Assembly: GCF_026241335.1 (NCBI RefSeq)
Contig: NZ_JAPHAV010000006.1
Coordinates: 124,001 to 188,000, forward strand
DNA: 64,000 nucleotides
DNA from: Ochrobactrum chromiisoli
Lineage (GTDB): Bacteria > Pseudomonadota > Alphaproteobacteria > Rhizobiales > Rhizobiaceae
Direction of reading: 5' to 3'
Shown: piece by piece, positions 1-6,832 of the stretch
How positions within the stretch are numbered: position 1 is the first letter of the stretch
Layout: each line of letters starts with the position of its first letter
The notes under the pieces: generated by a model
What the model was told of the DNA's origin: nothing
Seen by the model: the letters and a program-made list of their open reading frames with translations, nothing else
Databases searched by the model: none
Made by a program: the position numbers and the translations under genes

Positions 1-460
1 TAGCAGTACGCGACCCCTGCCCACCAATATTGATCTGCTTTTCGACGATCTGCGCCTTTTCAACGGTTTCAACCGGCCAGAAAAGGAAATGCAGGCCCGG
101 TTCGGAAACTTCTGCCTTTGGCTTACCAAAGACCAGTTCAACCGCAAGCTCATCCGGCTGGACGGTGTAAACAGACTGAAACAGCCAGAAACCAAGAACA
201 GCCGCACCAATCAGATAATAGAACGGGCGATTGCTGTTGCCTTTTCCACCACCGCCACCGCTACCGGGGAAAACCTTTTTCAGGCGATCCTGGCCTTTGC
301 GCAGAATATCCTCGAGATCAGGCGGTGTGTTGGGTCCGCCACCACGCGGGCCTTTGGGTCCTTGACCCCACGGGCCGCCATTATTGGAACCGTTATTATT
401 ATTGTTATCGCCGCCGCCACCCCATGGGCCACCGCCGCCGTTCTGATTACTCCAGGGCAT
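1..460 (-). CDS. hflK: HflK, FtsH protease modulator (partial, N-terminal 153 residues)
   Basis: HflK pairs with HflC in a large inner-membrane complex around the FtsH protease and modulates its access to membrane substrates. The visible part starts MPWSNQNGGGGPWGGG, a Gly/Asn-rich cytoplasmic leader typical of HflK, then a charged stretch and one membrane segment (YYLIGAAVLGFWLFQSVY) followed by the start of the SPFH/band 7 domain (YTVQPDELAVELVFGKP). The rest lies outside the window. The start is set by a GAGAGGTGAGG ribosome site directly before the ATG. It lies 123 bp downstream of folA on the same strand, so thyA-folA-hflK may be co-transcribed; this is inferred from spacing. Confidence 0.93.
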   Translation of the reverse strand, partial: MPWSNQNGGGGPWGGGGDNNNNNGSNNGGPWGQGPKGPRGGGPNTPPDLEDILRKGQDRLKKVFPGSGGGGGKGNSNRPFYYLIGAAVLGFWLFQSVYTVQPDELAVELVFGKPKAEVSEPGLHFLFWPVETVEKAQIVEKQINIGGQGSRTA

Positions 461-583
461 CCTCACCTCTCGTCCGGGAGACTGAAAGTCTATTCAACTT
501 CCTGTCATCAAATAATGTTACCGTTTTATAGGCATCGCGAGGGCCGCTTTCAACGTAAGGCAGCCAATTTCCTGCGTTATAAT

Positions 584-1108
584 TTACGCATTATAGCGTT
601 CGTACTGAATATAGCGCGTCGGATGGCTGTCTTTTTCTCCTTGAGGCACATCTTCGCTCGAAACGGCGCGCCAGATTTGCGAATCGATTTCAGGAGAATA
701 AGTATCGCCATCAATGGTGGCGAGAACCTGTGTCAAATACACTTTGTCGGCGAACGGTAGCGCCTGCGCATAAATCTTGCCACCCCCAATAATGCAGACT
801 TCACCCACGCCAAGCTCAGTCGCAAGCCTGTGCCCCAGAGCGATTGCATCCTCAAGCGAGCCGATAATCTGCGCACCTTCCGCATGAAAAGCTGCATCGC
901 GCGTTATCACGATGTTGGGACGCCCCGGCAATGGGCGACCAATGGACTCCCATGTCCGGCGCCCCATAATCACAGGCTTTCCAAGCGTCAGCGCCTTAAA
1001 GCGTTTGAGATCGGTCGAAAGCTTCCACGGCATGTCATTGTCGCGGCCAATCACACCATTTTCGGATGCAGCCACAACAATCGATAAAAACGGCTTCTGA
1101 TTATGCAT
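584..1108 (-). CDS. folA: Dihydrofolate reductase
   Basis: Reduces dihydrofolate to tetrahydrofolate with NADPH, regenerating the cofactor that thymidylate synthase oxidises. At 174 residues it is of normal single-domain DHFR length. Visible features are the N-terminal strand LSIVVAASENGVIG, the Met20-loop equivalent GRDNDMPWKL, the catalytic acid at D33 (TDLKRF), the NADPH-binding GKPVIMGRRTWES and the GRPNIVITR strand, and a late GGG motif (IIGGGKIY) near residue 108. It begins 3 bp after the thyA stop codon, so thyA-folA form a compact operon coupling dTMP synthesis to folate recycling. Confidence 0.97.
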   Translation of the reverse strand: MHNQKPFLSIVVAASENGVIGRDNDMPWKLSTDLKRFKALTLGKPVIMGRRTWESIGRPLPGRPNIVITRDAAFHAEGAQIIGSLEDAIALGHRLATELGVGEVCIIGGGKIYAQALPFADKVYLTQVLATIDGDTYSPEIDSQIWRAVSSEDVPQGEKDSHPTRYIQYERYNA

Positions 1109-1111
1109 ATC

Positions 1112-1906
1112 TTACACCGCAATCGGCGCTTTGATCGTTGGATCGGCTTCATAACCGATAAGCTCAAAATCCTCGAAACGGAAAGCAAACAGATCCTTCA
1201 CATCGGGATTAATACGCATGGTCGGCAATGATTTTGGCGTGCGGGTCAGTTGCAGACGTGCCTGCTCAAAATGATTGGAGTAGAGATGCGCGTCCCCGAG
1301 CGTGTGCACAAAATCACCCGGCTCAAGCCCGGCAACCTGCGCAATCATCATCGTCAAAAGCGCATAAGAGGCGATATTGAATGGAACGCCCAGAAAAATA
1401 TCCGCCGAGCGCTGATAGAGCTGACAGGAAAGTTTGCCATCTGAAACATAGAACTGAAACAGGCAATGGCATGGCGGCAAGGCCATTTCATCGACCAGCG
1501 CCGGATTCCACGCCGAAACAATCAAACGTCTTGAGTTAGGATTTTCACGCAACATTTTGAGAAGATTCGCGATCTGGTCAATATGGCGGCCATCTGGCGC
1601 AGGCCATGAACGCCACTGATAACCATAGACCGGACCAAGATCGCCCTTCTCATCCGCCCATTCATCCCAGATCGAAACGCCATTTTCCTTGAGATAGGCG
1701 ATATTGGTATCACCTTTAAGGAACCACAGCAGCTCATGAATGATGGAACGAAGATGCAGCTTTTTGGTGGTCAGAACCGGAAATCCCTCGGCCAGATTAA
1801 ACCGCATCTGATAGCCAAACACTGAGCGCGTGCCTGTCCCGGTCCGATCGCCACGGTCAGCGCCATTATCAAGCACATGCTGGAGTAGGTCGAGATAGGT
1901 GCGCAT
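1112..1906 (-). CDS. thyA: Thymidylate synthase
   Basis: Converts dUMP to dTMP with methylenetetrahydrofolate, yielding dihydrofolate for the adjacent FolA. I chose the start [13 protein letters not shown], giving 264 residues, the usual length of the ThyA family; an upstream in-frame start would add 12 unrelated residues. Seen in the sequence: the phosphate-binding loop DRTGTGTRS, the [10 protein letters not shown] region, the active-site cysteine in LPPCHC, the dUMP-binding QRSAD, and the C-terminal IKAPIAV on which the family's active-site closure depends. Followed immediately by folA. Confidence 0.97.
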   Translation of the reverse strand: MRTYLDLLQHVLDNGADRGDRTGTGTRSVFGYQMRFNLAEGFPVLTTKKLHLRSIIHELLWFLKGDTNIAYLKENGVSIWDEWADEKGDLGPVYGYQWRSWPAPDGRHIDQIANLLKMLRENPNSRRLIVSAWNPALVDEMALPPCHCLFQFYVSDGKLSCQLYQRSADIFLGVPFNIASYALLTMMIAQVAGLEPGDFVHTLGDAHLYSNHFEQARLQLTRTPKSLPTMRINPDVKDLFAFRFEDFELIGYEADPTIKAPIAV

Positions 1907-1950
1907 AGGGGATACTTTCCGGGTCGATTCGTCAAAGCCCAATATAGGAA

Positions 1951-1978
1951 AAACCCCGGCGTTATGACACCGGGGTTT
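1951..1978 (-). terminator. Rho-independent terminator of the DUF2853 gene
   Basis: Arms AAACCCCGG (1951-1959) and CCGGGGTTT (1970-1978) form a 9-bp stem with a 10-nt loop; on the minus strand the stem is followed by TTCCTAT. It lies 22 bp past the stop of the gene at 2000-2311 and before thyA, so it probably separates the two units. Confidence 0.7.
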
Positions 1979-1999
1979 CGATTTGCCTGTGGACTGAAA

Positions 2000-2311
2000 T
2001 TAAAGATCGCCAAGCTTACCCAGCTGTTTGGCAACCAGATAATAAAAGGTAACGCGATGCTTGTTACGATCACCCTTCATGACTTCTGCGACATGATCGA
2101 CGACTTCGACAGCTTTTGCCTCGTCAGCGACACCAAGCTTCTTGTGCACCCAGCTATCGCGAACACGCTTCATTTCTTCAGGGTCAGTTGCCGAAACGAG
2201 GGAGGAATCACGATTGCGCAGGGCAATGCCAAGATGCTTTACGATCTTCTCGACAACGGCTTCATCAGCGCCAGCATCATAGCGACGGACATCCGCGATA
2301 TAGTCACTCAT
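2000..2311 (-). CDS. DUF2853 family protein
   Basis: A 103-residue acidic, helical protein beginning MSDYIADVRRYD and ending VAKQLGKLGDL, matching the DUF2853 family of small alphaproteobacterial proteins of unknown function. The sequence shows no signal peptide or membrane segment, so it is presumably cytoplasmic. The start is well supported by AAGGAG nine bases before the ATG. It has its own terminator at 1951-1978 and looks monocistronic. The function is not known to me. Confidence 0.88.
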   Translation of the reverse strand: MSDYIADVRRYDAGADEAVVEKIVKHLGIALRNRDSSLVSATDPEEMKRVRDSWVHKKLGVADEAKAVEVVDHVAEVMKGDRNKHRVTFYYLVAKQLGKLGDL

Positions 2312-2501
2312 CTATCCACTCTCCTTCGATTGGTTTTAGCCCCGGTTAAACCTCCGCTACAGCCGGACGATCGCAATCCTATTTCCGGCATGCACCGATA
2401 GTGTGGTGAGGATTGACCAGCCTGCCCTGCCTGTCAATGAAAATGAACGCAAAAAGCGAAGCCGGAAGACGGGCAACAACCTGTTAAATAACAACTACCC
2501 T

Positions 2502-2530
2502 CTTTCAATCGGAGAAAAGGACGCCTATAT
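2502..2530 (+). promoter_or_regulatory. Putative ssrA promoter
   Basis: CTATAT at 2525-2530 matches the rhizobial -10 consensus; CTTTCA at 2502-2507 is a weak -35 match at suitable spacing. The predicted start, about 2537, falls exactly at the first hairpin of the tmRNA acceptor piece. Confidence 0.55.
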
Positions 2531-2535
2531 ACAGG

Positions 2536-2870
2536 ATGTCAGCGCAAGCTGACTATGGTGATAAACGGACGATGTAATAAACCTATTGGACCCGGGGGCG
2601 GTACCCGGCGCCTCCACCACAACGCAAGAAGCATTAAAGGCGCGTTGCGCTGTGGCGGGGGCGAAATAGGATCGACAAGGGTGTAAAGATCGCTCTTTTG
2701 CTCGGCATGATACCACCGTTATCGGGTCAATTGAGTAGTTGCAAATGACAACAAAGCTCAGGGTTACGCTCTCGCTGCTTAATCGCGGTGCGGGAAACCC
2801 ACTCTAAGTCCTTCTGGTTAGCACCTTGAGGCGGGGTTCGGAGGCACCTGGCAACAGAAGCCTCCACTTT
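2536..2870 (+). ncRNA. ssrA: Two-piece (circularly permuted) tmRNA
   Basis: tmRNA rescues stalled ribosomes and appends a degradation tag. Here the order is permuted as in alphaproteobacteria: the 3' tRNA-like half comes first. It opens with the hairpin GTCAGC-GCAA-GCTGAC (2538-2553), continues to the T-arm GGACCCGGGGGCGGTACCCGG and ends with acceptor strand CGCCTCCACCA at 2619. After a spacer the mature 5' end of the coding piece, GGGGGCG, begins at 2657; it pairs fully (one G-U) with CGCCTCC of the acceptor strand. The tag frame lies at 2741-2782 and a last hairpin GGAGGC/GCCTCC at 2840-2865 marks the probable 3' end. The outer ends are estimates. Confidence 0.93.
2741..2782 (+). other. tmRNA tag-peptide reading frame
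   Basis: Resume codon GCA at 2741 followed by codons for A-N-D-N-K-A-Q-G-Y-A-L-A-A and stop TAA at 2780-2782. The terminal LAA is the ClpX-recognised degron, and the AANDN-type start is the SspB-facing part in alphaproteobacteria. Confidence 0.92.
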
Positions 2871-2885
2871 CCCTTCACTGCTTGA

Positions 2886-4133
2886 TTAGATAGCTGCGAC
2901 TTGCGTGCCGGGCTCTGATTTGCGTGCAAACACAATCAGCGCAAGCAGGAATGCCATCAGCGCACATATCGCAATTCCACCGATCATCGGCCGTGCCGAT
3001 CCGTCAAAAAACGCACCGGTGATCGCGATCGCAATACCGCCAATGACAAAATGCAGCGTGCCGAGAAGAGCAGATGCCGTTCCGGCAATGTCTCCGTGAT
3101 CATCCAGCGCAAGCACCGCTGTGGTGGGAATCACCAACCCCAAAAAGCCATAGCCCACGAACAAGAAGCTCGCGATCAGCCACAGGGAATTATGCCCCAT
3201 CAAAACAGCCAGAAACATGATCAGCATGACAGCCGCAAAGCCCGATACAGCAACGCGCATTACGCGCCGCAACCCATACCGCGAACCAAGCCAGCCATTA
3301 AGCTGCGACACACTGAAGAACGACACCGCATTTATCGAAAACGCAATCGCATACTGGCTCGGGCTGAGGCCATAATGATCGATCATAATAAACGATGAAT
3401 TCGCCAGATAAACGAAGAACGAAGCAACGCCGAAGCCGCCAATACAGGCAAGCCCCATAAAATAGCGATCCTTCAGCAACCGACCATAACCCGCCAGTGC
3501 ACTGCTGATATTGCTTTCAAGCCGAGCCTCGCTGCACCGCGTCTCCTGAAGTGATGTTGCGATCAGCACAACACCGACAATTGCGGCCACCAGCACTGCC
3601 CAGAAAACACCACGCCAGCCAAAGAAATCGATCAGCACTGAACCGCTTAACGGTGCAAGAATCGGCGAAATCGAGAACACGAGCATCAAAAGCGACATAA
3701 GCCGCGCCGCATCCACACCAGTGTGAAGATCACGCACAATGGCCCGCGGAATCACACTGCTAGCCGCAGCACCCATCCCCTGAATAAAACGAAACAGCAC
3801 CAGAATATCGATATCGGTTGCCAGTGCTGATCCGACACTGCCGATGGCAAAAAGGATAAGCCCACCATAAAGCGGCAGCTTCCGCCCGACCATATCTGAC
3901 AGTGGCCCCACGAAAAGCTGTGCAAGCGCCAAAGCAATGAAAAATGCCAGCAGACTCATCTGCACGGCACTCGTCTCAGCATGCAGATCCGTTGCAATCA
4001 TAGGCAAGGCAGGCAGATACATATCGATGGCAAACGGACCGATCGCCGACAACAGACCAAGAATGAGCGCATTGCGAAAAAGACCGGAAGTCATCAAGCC
4101 GGAAGGAGAGCCTGAGCGGGAACCTGAACGCAT
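2886..4133 (-). CDS. Bcr/CflA-family multidrug efflux MFS transporter
   Basis: A drug:proton antiporter of the major facilitator superfamily, inner membrane, with about 12 predicted membrane helices. The sequence from ALILGLLSAIGPFAIDMYLPALP is the typical first helix of Bcr/CflA proteins (FAIDMYLPALP); the family motif A loop GPLSDMVGRKLPL follows helix 2, and RFIQGMGAAASSVIPRAIVRD matches helix 4 and the following loop. I used the start at 4133 (MRSGSR); a start at 4094 (MTSGLF) is equally possible, and an upstream GTG at 4259 adds an unrelated leader. No clear ribosome site settles it. The divergent TetR gene at 4432 probably controls it. The substrate is unknown. Confidence 0.88.
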   Translation of the reverse strand: MRSGSRSGSPSGLMTSGLFRNALILGLLSAIGPFAIDMYLPALPMIATDLHAETSAVQMSLLAFFIALALAQLFVGPLSDMVGRKLPLYGGLILFAIGSVGSALATDIDILVLFRFIQGMGAAASSVIPRAIVRDLHTGVDAARLMSLLMLVFSISPILAPLSGSVLIDFFGWRGVFWAVLVAAIVGVVLIATSLQETRCSEARLESNISSALAGYGRLLKDRYFMGLACIGGFGVASFFVYLANSSFIMIDHYGLSPSQYAIAFSINAVSFFSVSQLNGWLGSRYGLRRVMRVAVSGFAAVMLIMFLAVLMGHNSLWLIASFLFVGYGFLGLVIPTTAVLALDDHGDIAGTASALLGTLHFVIGGIAIAITGAFFDGSARPMIGGIAICALMAFLLALIVFARKSEPGTQVAAI

Positions 4134-4353
4134 CGGGGGAGCACTTTCATCAATGTTTCGTGAGCTATCTTCTGCGATTTTGAACCCCCTTGGCCCGCGG
4201 CACCGCTTGGGAGGATGGAAAGACCAGGGTCCAAATATCGCAAAAGAATCTCTATCCACATGTTAATGCTGCATAATCTCAATCATTCCCACGATAGTTC
4301 TGCCCCCAGGCGCCCTATCGTAGCCCTTGTAAATAGTGCAGCAGCCCTCATAA

Positions 4354-4409
4354 TGGACAGAATGTCAAAACCGATTTGACACAACTGTAAAATTAGACAC
4401 CATTGTCCA
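4354..4409. promoter_or_regulatory. Inverted-repeat operator region between efflux gene and TetR gene
   Basis: A perfect 7-bp palindrome TGTCAAA-ACCGA-TTTGACA at 4363-4381 sits inside an outer inverted repeat TGGACA (4354-4359) / TGTCCA (4404-4409). TTGACA (4376-4381) and TATGTT (4426-4431) could serve as promoter elements. The position and symmetry fit TetR binding; this is inference. Confidence 0.6.
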
Positions 4410-4431
4410 ACGCGTCAAGTCATCTTATGTT

Positions 4432-5136
4432 ATGAATATGAAACCTACTGACATGCTCGATATAGCAATTTTGTCCGACCGGCAGTCCGCCCTTTCAAAG
4501 GGTGGCAATCCTGCGTCCGTGAAACCGGGACAATGCATGAAGCGCGACTTCATTCTGTGTGCCGCAGCGCGCGTTTTTTATCGCGATGGCTTTCAGGGCG
4601 CGAGCATCGATCTGATTGCAAGCGAAGCAGGCGTTTCCCGCCAGACGATCTATAATCACTATCGCGACAAGGAAGCGCTTCTTGCCGCCGTTGTTGATGA
4701 TGCTTTTGACAGAATGACGTCCAGCCTTTTCGCCGTGCTTGCAACATTTCCGCAGTCCAGCGAAAATCTTGAAGAAGACCTGATCGCCTTTTCTATCCGG
4801 ATGAGCCGCAACTGCGTGCATGATTCGTCCACGGCTTTCCTGCGCAAGCTGTTCCAATCCGATGAAGATGCTCTTCCTTTGCACGCCAATGTCTGTAGCA
4901 ACAAAGGCCCAGCACAGGCGGTCCCCGCTATTGCAGCCCATCTCGCACGCCTCGCCCTTGCTGGCGATTTGGAAATCCAGGACCCGGACCTTGCGGCCTG
5001 TCATTATCTGGCGCTGATCAATGCCGATATTCACTACCATCTTCTGACAGGACAAAGTGTCGACGATTCCATCATCGAGAAAAGCTCGATCAATGGCGTC
5101 AGGACATTTCTGATGGCCTTTGGCAAACGCGCATAA
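4432..5136 (+). CDS. TetR/AcrR family transcriptional regulator
   Basis: An N-terminal DNA-binding domain is clear: RDFILCAAARVFYRDGFQGASIDLIASEAGVSRQTIYNHY around residues 37-77, the TetR helix-turn-helix, followed by a helical ligand-binding domain with no assignable ligand. Length is 234 residues with the first ATG. The leader before the HTH is long, and alternative starts exist at 4453 and at 4537 (MKRDF); a -10-like TATGTT directly before 4432 argues that one of these later starts is used. It is divergent from the Bcr/CflA pump and shares an operator-like palindrome with it, the standard arrangement for a self-regulating efflux repressor. Confidence 0.9.
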   Translation: MNMKPTDMLDIAILSDRQSALSKGGNPASVKPGQCMKRDFILCAAARVFYRDGFQGASIDLIASEAGVSRQTIYNHYRDKEALLAAVVDDAFDRMTSSLFAVLATFPQSSENLEEDLIAFSIRMSRNCVHDSSTAFLRKLFQSDEDALPLHANVCSNKGPAQAVPAIAAHLARLALAGDLEIQDPDLAACHYLALINADIHYHLLTGQSVDDSIIEKSSINGVRTFLMAFGKRA

Positions 5137-5281
5137 TTTCCAGGCCGAACGTTTGAAATTCACGCTTTGATTGTTCTTGGTAGGGCGCCAGCGCAAAGGT
5201 TGAGCTTTTTCCTGAGATAATTTTAAATTCTCTCTAGAACAAACTTGACATCAACCTGCGAATCCGTGGGATAAGCAAACT

Positions 5282-5860
5282 ATGGTACAGGACCTGATCC
5301 GTTACGATATTTTAGCTCAGGAAGCCCTCCGCGGCGTCATTCGCAAGGTTCTTGCGGAAGTGGCGACGACTGGCTTGCCGGGAAACCACCACTTCTTCAT
5401 CACGTTCCTCACTGGAGCGCCTGGTGTACGAATTTCATCGCGCCTCAAGGAGAAATATCCTGAGCAGATGACGGTGGTATTGCAGCACCAATTCTGGGAT
5501 ATGCTGGTTACAGACCAGCTGTTCGAAATTGGCCTGTCCTTTGGCGACGTTCCTGAAAAGCTGACAATTCCCTTTTCTGCCATTCGCGGCTTCTACGATC
5601 CATCGGTCAATTTCGAACTGGAATTCGATGTGTCCGTTGTGCAGCCGACGAGTGACAATGACGAAGGCAGCAATATCTCTTCGATAGAACTGATTTCTGC
5701 CGAAGAGACACCGGCTAAAAAGCCTAAGTCAAAGCCACGCAAAACGGCTGCTGAAAAGGCGGAATCGGCTGCAAAGGATAAAGAGGATGCCGATGGCGAC
5801 GATACGGAACCAAAGCCGTCCGCCGATGTCGTGTCGCTTGATTCCTTCCGAAAAAAATAA
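5282..5860 (+). CDS. sspB: SspB, ClpXP adaptor for ssrA-tagged proteins
   Basis: SspB tethers ssrA-tagged substrates to ClpX. The folded domain spans about residues 1-120 (RYDILAQEALRGVIRKVL at the start, then HHFFITFLTG, QFWDMLV and IPFSAIRGFYDPSVNF). A charged, Lys/Glu/Ala-rich linker of about 60 residues follows, ending in DVVSLDSFRKK, which has the position and character of the ClpX-binding tail. At 192 residues it agrees with alphaproteobacterial SspB. A candidate promoter TTGACA (5245-5250) with GGATAA (5269-5274) would give an almost leaderless message. A terminator follows at 5887. The ssrA gene it works with lies 2.4 kb upstream. Confidence 0.93.
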   Translation: MVQDLIRYDILAQEALRGVIRKVLAEVATTGLPGNHHFFITFLTGAPGVRISSRLKEKYPEQMTVVLQHQFWDMLVTDQLFEIGLSFGDVPEKLTIPFSAIRGFYDPSVNFELEFDVSVVQPTSDNDEGSNISSIELISAEETPAKKPKSKPRKTAAEKAESAAKDKEDADGDDTEPKPSADVVSLDSFRKK

Positions 5861-5886
5861 TGGTTCCCATCGTTTAAATCTTTTGC

Positions 5887-5913
5887 GCCGGTAGATGAAA
5901 CATTTCTACCGGC
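5887..5913 (+). terminator. Rho-independent terminator of sspB
   Basis: GCCGGTAGA (5887-5895) pairs perfectly with TCTACCGGC (5905-5913), followed by ATTTTGTTTT; 26 bp after the sspB stop. Confidence 0.85.
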
Positions 5914-5944
5914 ATTTTGTTTTAGCCAAGTCAATTCAGCAAGA

Positions 5945-5986
5945 TAGAGCATTTTCAATGGTGCAATCAAAACAGGAAATGCTCTA
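5945..5986. repeat. Intergenic inverted repeat, rhizobial-type element
   Basis: TAGAGCATTTTC (5945-5956) and GGAAATGCTCTA (5975-5986) form a 12-bp stem with one G-T pair. The right arm plus AA (GGAAATGCTCTAAA) recurs exactly at 6819-6832, so the two sites share a repeat family. The motif resembles the RIME-type mosaic repeats of Rhizobiales. Confidence 0.65.
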
Positions 5987-6020
5987 AACATCTCAGTTGA
6001 CTTTGATCAATGCATGAAGA

Positions 6021-6050
6021 GTAATGTTTACCGTAATGTTTACCGTAATA
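6021..6050. repeat. 12-bp tandem repeat, 2.5 copies
   Basis: GTAATGTTTACC at 6021-6032 and again at 6033-6044, then the diverged half copy GTAAT. It lies 36 bp before the start of the small membrane protein at 6086. It could be a promoter-region direct repeat or a slippage tract. Confidence 0.8.
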
Positions 6051-6085
6051 TTTTCTCGACGTGACACATCTGGATTGGCTCTATC

Positions 6086-6262
6086 ATGCTACGTTTTGTT
6101 GCTCAGTTGGTCTTATGGTTTAGCGGAATTATCGCAGGCATATTTGTTGCAAAAGATGCACCAAATTTCCCGCTCTGGCAGATGACGTTCGGTCTGGTTC
6201 TGCTGATAATACTCTCGCTGATCATATGGTTTTTGACCAATCCCAAATCTCCAGACAAGTAG
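6086..6262 (+). CDS. Small two-helix membrane protein (58 residues), unknown function
   Basis: Begins MLRFVAQLVLWFSGIIAGI and ends FLTNPKSPDK. Two hydrophobic stretches are visible, around residues 3-21 (FVAQLVLWFSGIIAGIFVA) and 32-50 (MTFGLVLLIILSLIIWFL), separated by the short polar turn KDAPNFPLW, so both ends probably face the same side of the inner membrane. I do not recognise a family. It precedes the DUF4169 and RHH genes on the same strand with a 41-bp gap and may be co-transcribed with them. The frame is open from ATG to TAG and coherent, but no strong ribosome site is seen. Confidence 0.6.
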   Translation: MLRFVAQLVLWFSGIIAGIFVAKDAPNFPLWQMTFGLVLLIILSLIIWFLTNPKSPDK

Positions 6263-6303
6263 AGTTATCAAGACTTCGAAAGCTTGCAACACGGCAACCA
6301 TTC

Positions 6304-6504
6304 ATGAGCGAGATCGTCAACCTGCGTCAGTTCAGAAAGAACAAGGCACGCACATCCAAAGAAAAGCAGGCAGAGGAGAACCGCATCCTCTTTGGGCGCA
6401 CCAAGGTCGAGAAGGATTTTGCGCGGCAAGAAGCCCGTAAGTCTGAGCGTTTTCTCGTAAACAACAAGCTTGAGCAAAGCAACAAGCCGGACGATGAGAC
6501 GTGA
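6304..6504 (+). CDS. DUF4169 family protein
   Basis: A 66-residue, highly charged protein starting MSEIVNLRQFRKNKARTSKEK, matching the DUF4169 family of short alphaproteobacterial proteins. I started it at the internal ATG because the family begins at this MxEIVNLRQ motif; a longer in-frame extension would overlap the preceding gene. It is rich in Arg, Lys and Glu and probably one or two helices. Its TGA stop overlaps the GTG start of the RHH gene, implying translational coupling. The function is unknown. Confidence 0.85.
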   Translation: MSEIVNLRQFRKNKARTSKEKQAEENRILFGRTKVEKDFARQEARKSERFLVNNKLEQSNKPDDET

Positions 6505-6734
6505 ATCCGTCATCGCGTCTGCGAAAGCGTTCAGTGAACATTCGTGGCCATGCCACCAGCTACACGCTTGAAGAGCCATTCTTCGAAATTCTTGAAGAAA
6601 TCGCGCAGCAACGAGAATTATCCATGGCAGCATTGATTGCTGAAATCGACGGACAGCGTGACCGCACAATCAACCTTTCATCGGCCTTGCGTCTCAGCGT
6701 GCTCGACTGGCTGAAATCAAAACGAACGACCTAG
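6501..6734 (+). CDS. Ribbon-helix-helix domain protein
   Basis: A 77-residue protein whose central part (RSVNIRGHATSYTLEEPFFEILEEIAQ) matches the ribbon-helix-helix family found in alphaproteobacteria (RHH_4 type), usually assumed to bind DNA. After the basic beta strand, helix one (EPFFEILEEIAQQREL) and helix two (SMAALIAEIDG) are visible, and the protein ends LRLSVLDWLKSKRTT. It starts with GTG overlapping the previous stop (GTGA), so the DUF4169-RHH pair is coupled. No target is apparent. Because it is short, it could alternatively be an antitoxin-like partner, but no toxin gene is adjacent. Confidence 0.85.
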   Translation: MNPSSRLRKRSVNIRGHATSYTLEEPFFEILEEIAQQRELSMAALIAEIDGQRDRTINLSSALRLSVLDWLKSKRTT

Positions 6735-6789
6735 GCCGTGTGGACTGCTATATTTTGGTTCATGGCATCGATAAAAATAGCCGGGCTTT

Positions 6790-6832
6790 GCGTCGCAAAA
6801 CCGCTTCGCACTTTTTCTGGAAATGCTCTAAA
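6790..6832. repeat. RIME-like intergenic repeat
   Basis: The segment containing CGCAAAACCGCTTCGCAC and CTGGAAATGCTCTAAA is of a kind common between genes in Brucella, Ochrobactrum and Mesorhizobium (established knowledge, from memory). It shares 14 identical bases with the element at 5975-5988. It overlaps the end of the asmA gene (stop at 6828-6830). Confidence 0.65.

Noticed and set aside
2525-2716. Minus-strand frame of 63 codons
   Set aside because: It overlaps the tmRNA acceptor piece and coding piece; no independent support.
2536-5136. Genomic island inserted at ssrA
   Set aside because: No integrase, direct repeat of the ssrA end or change of composition was found next to it; the efflux and regulator genes look like ordinary chromosomal genes.
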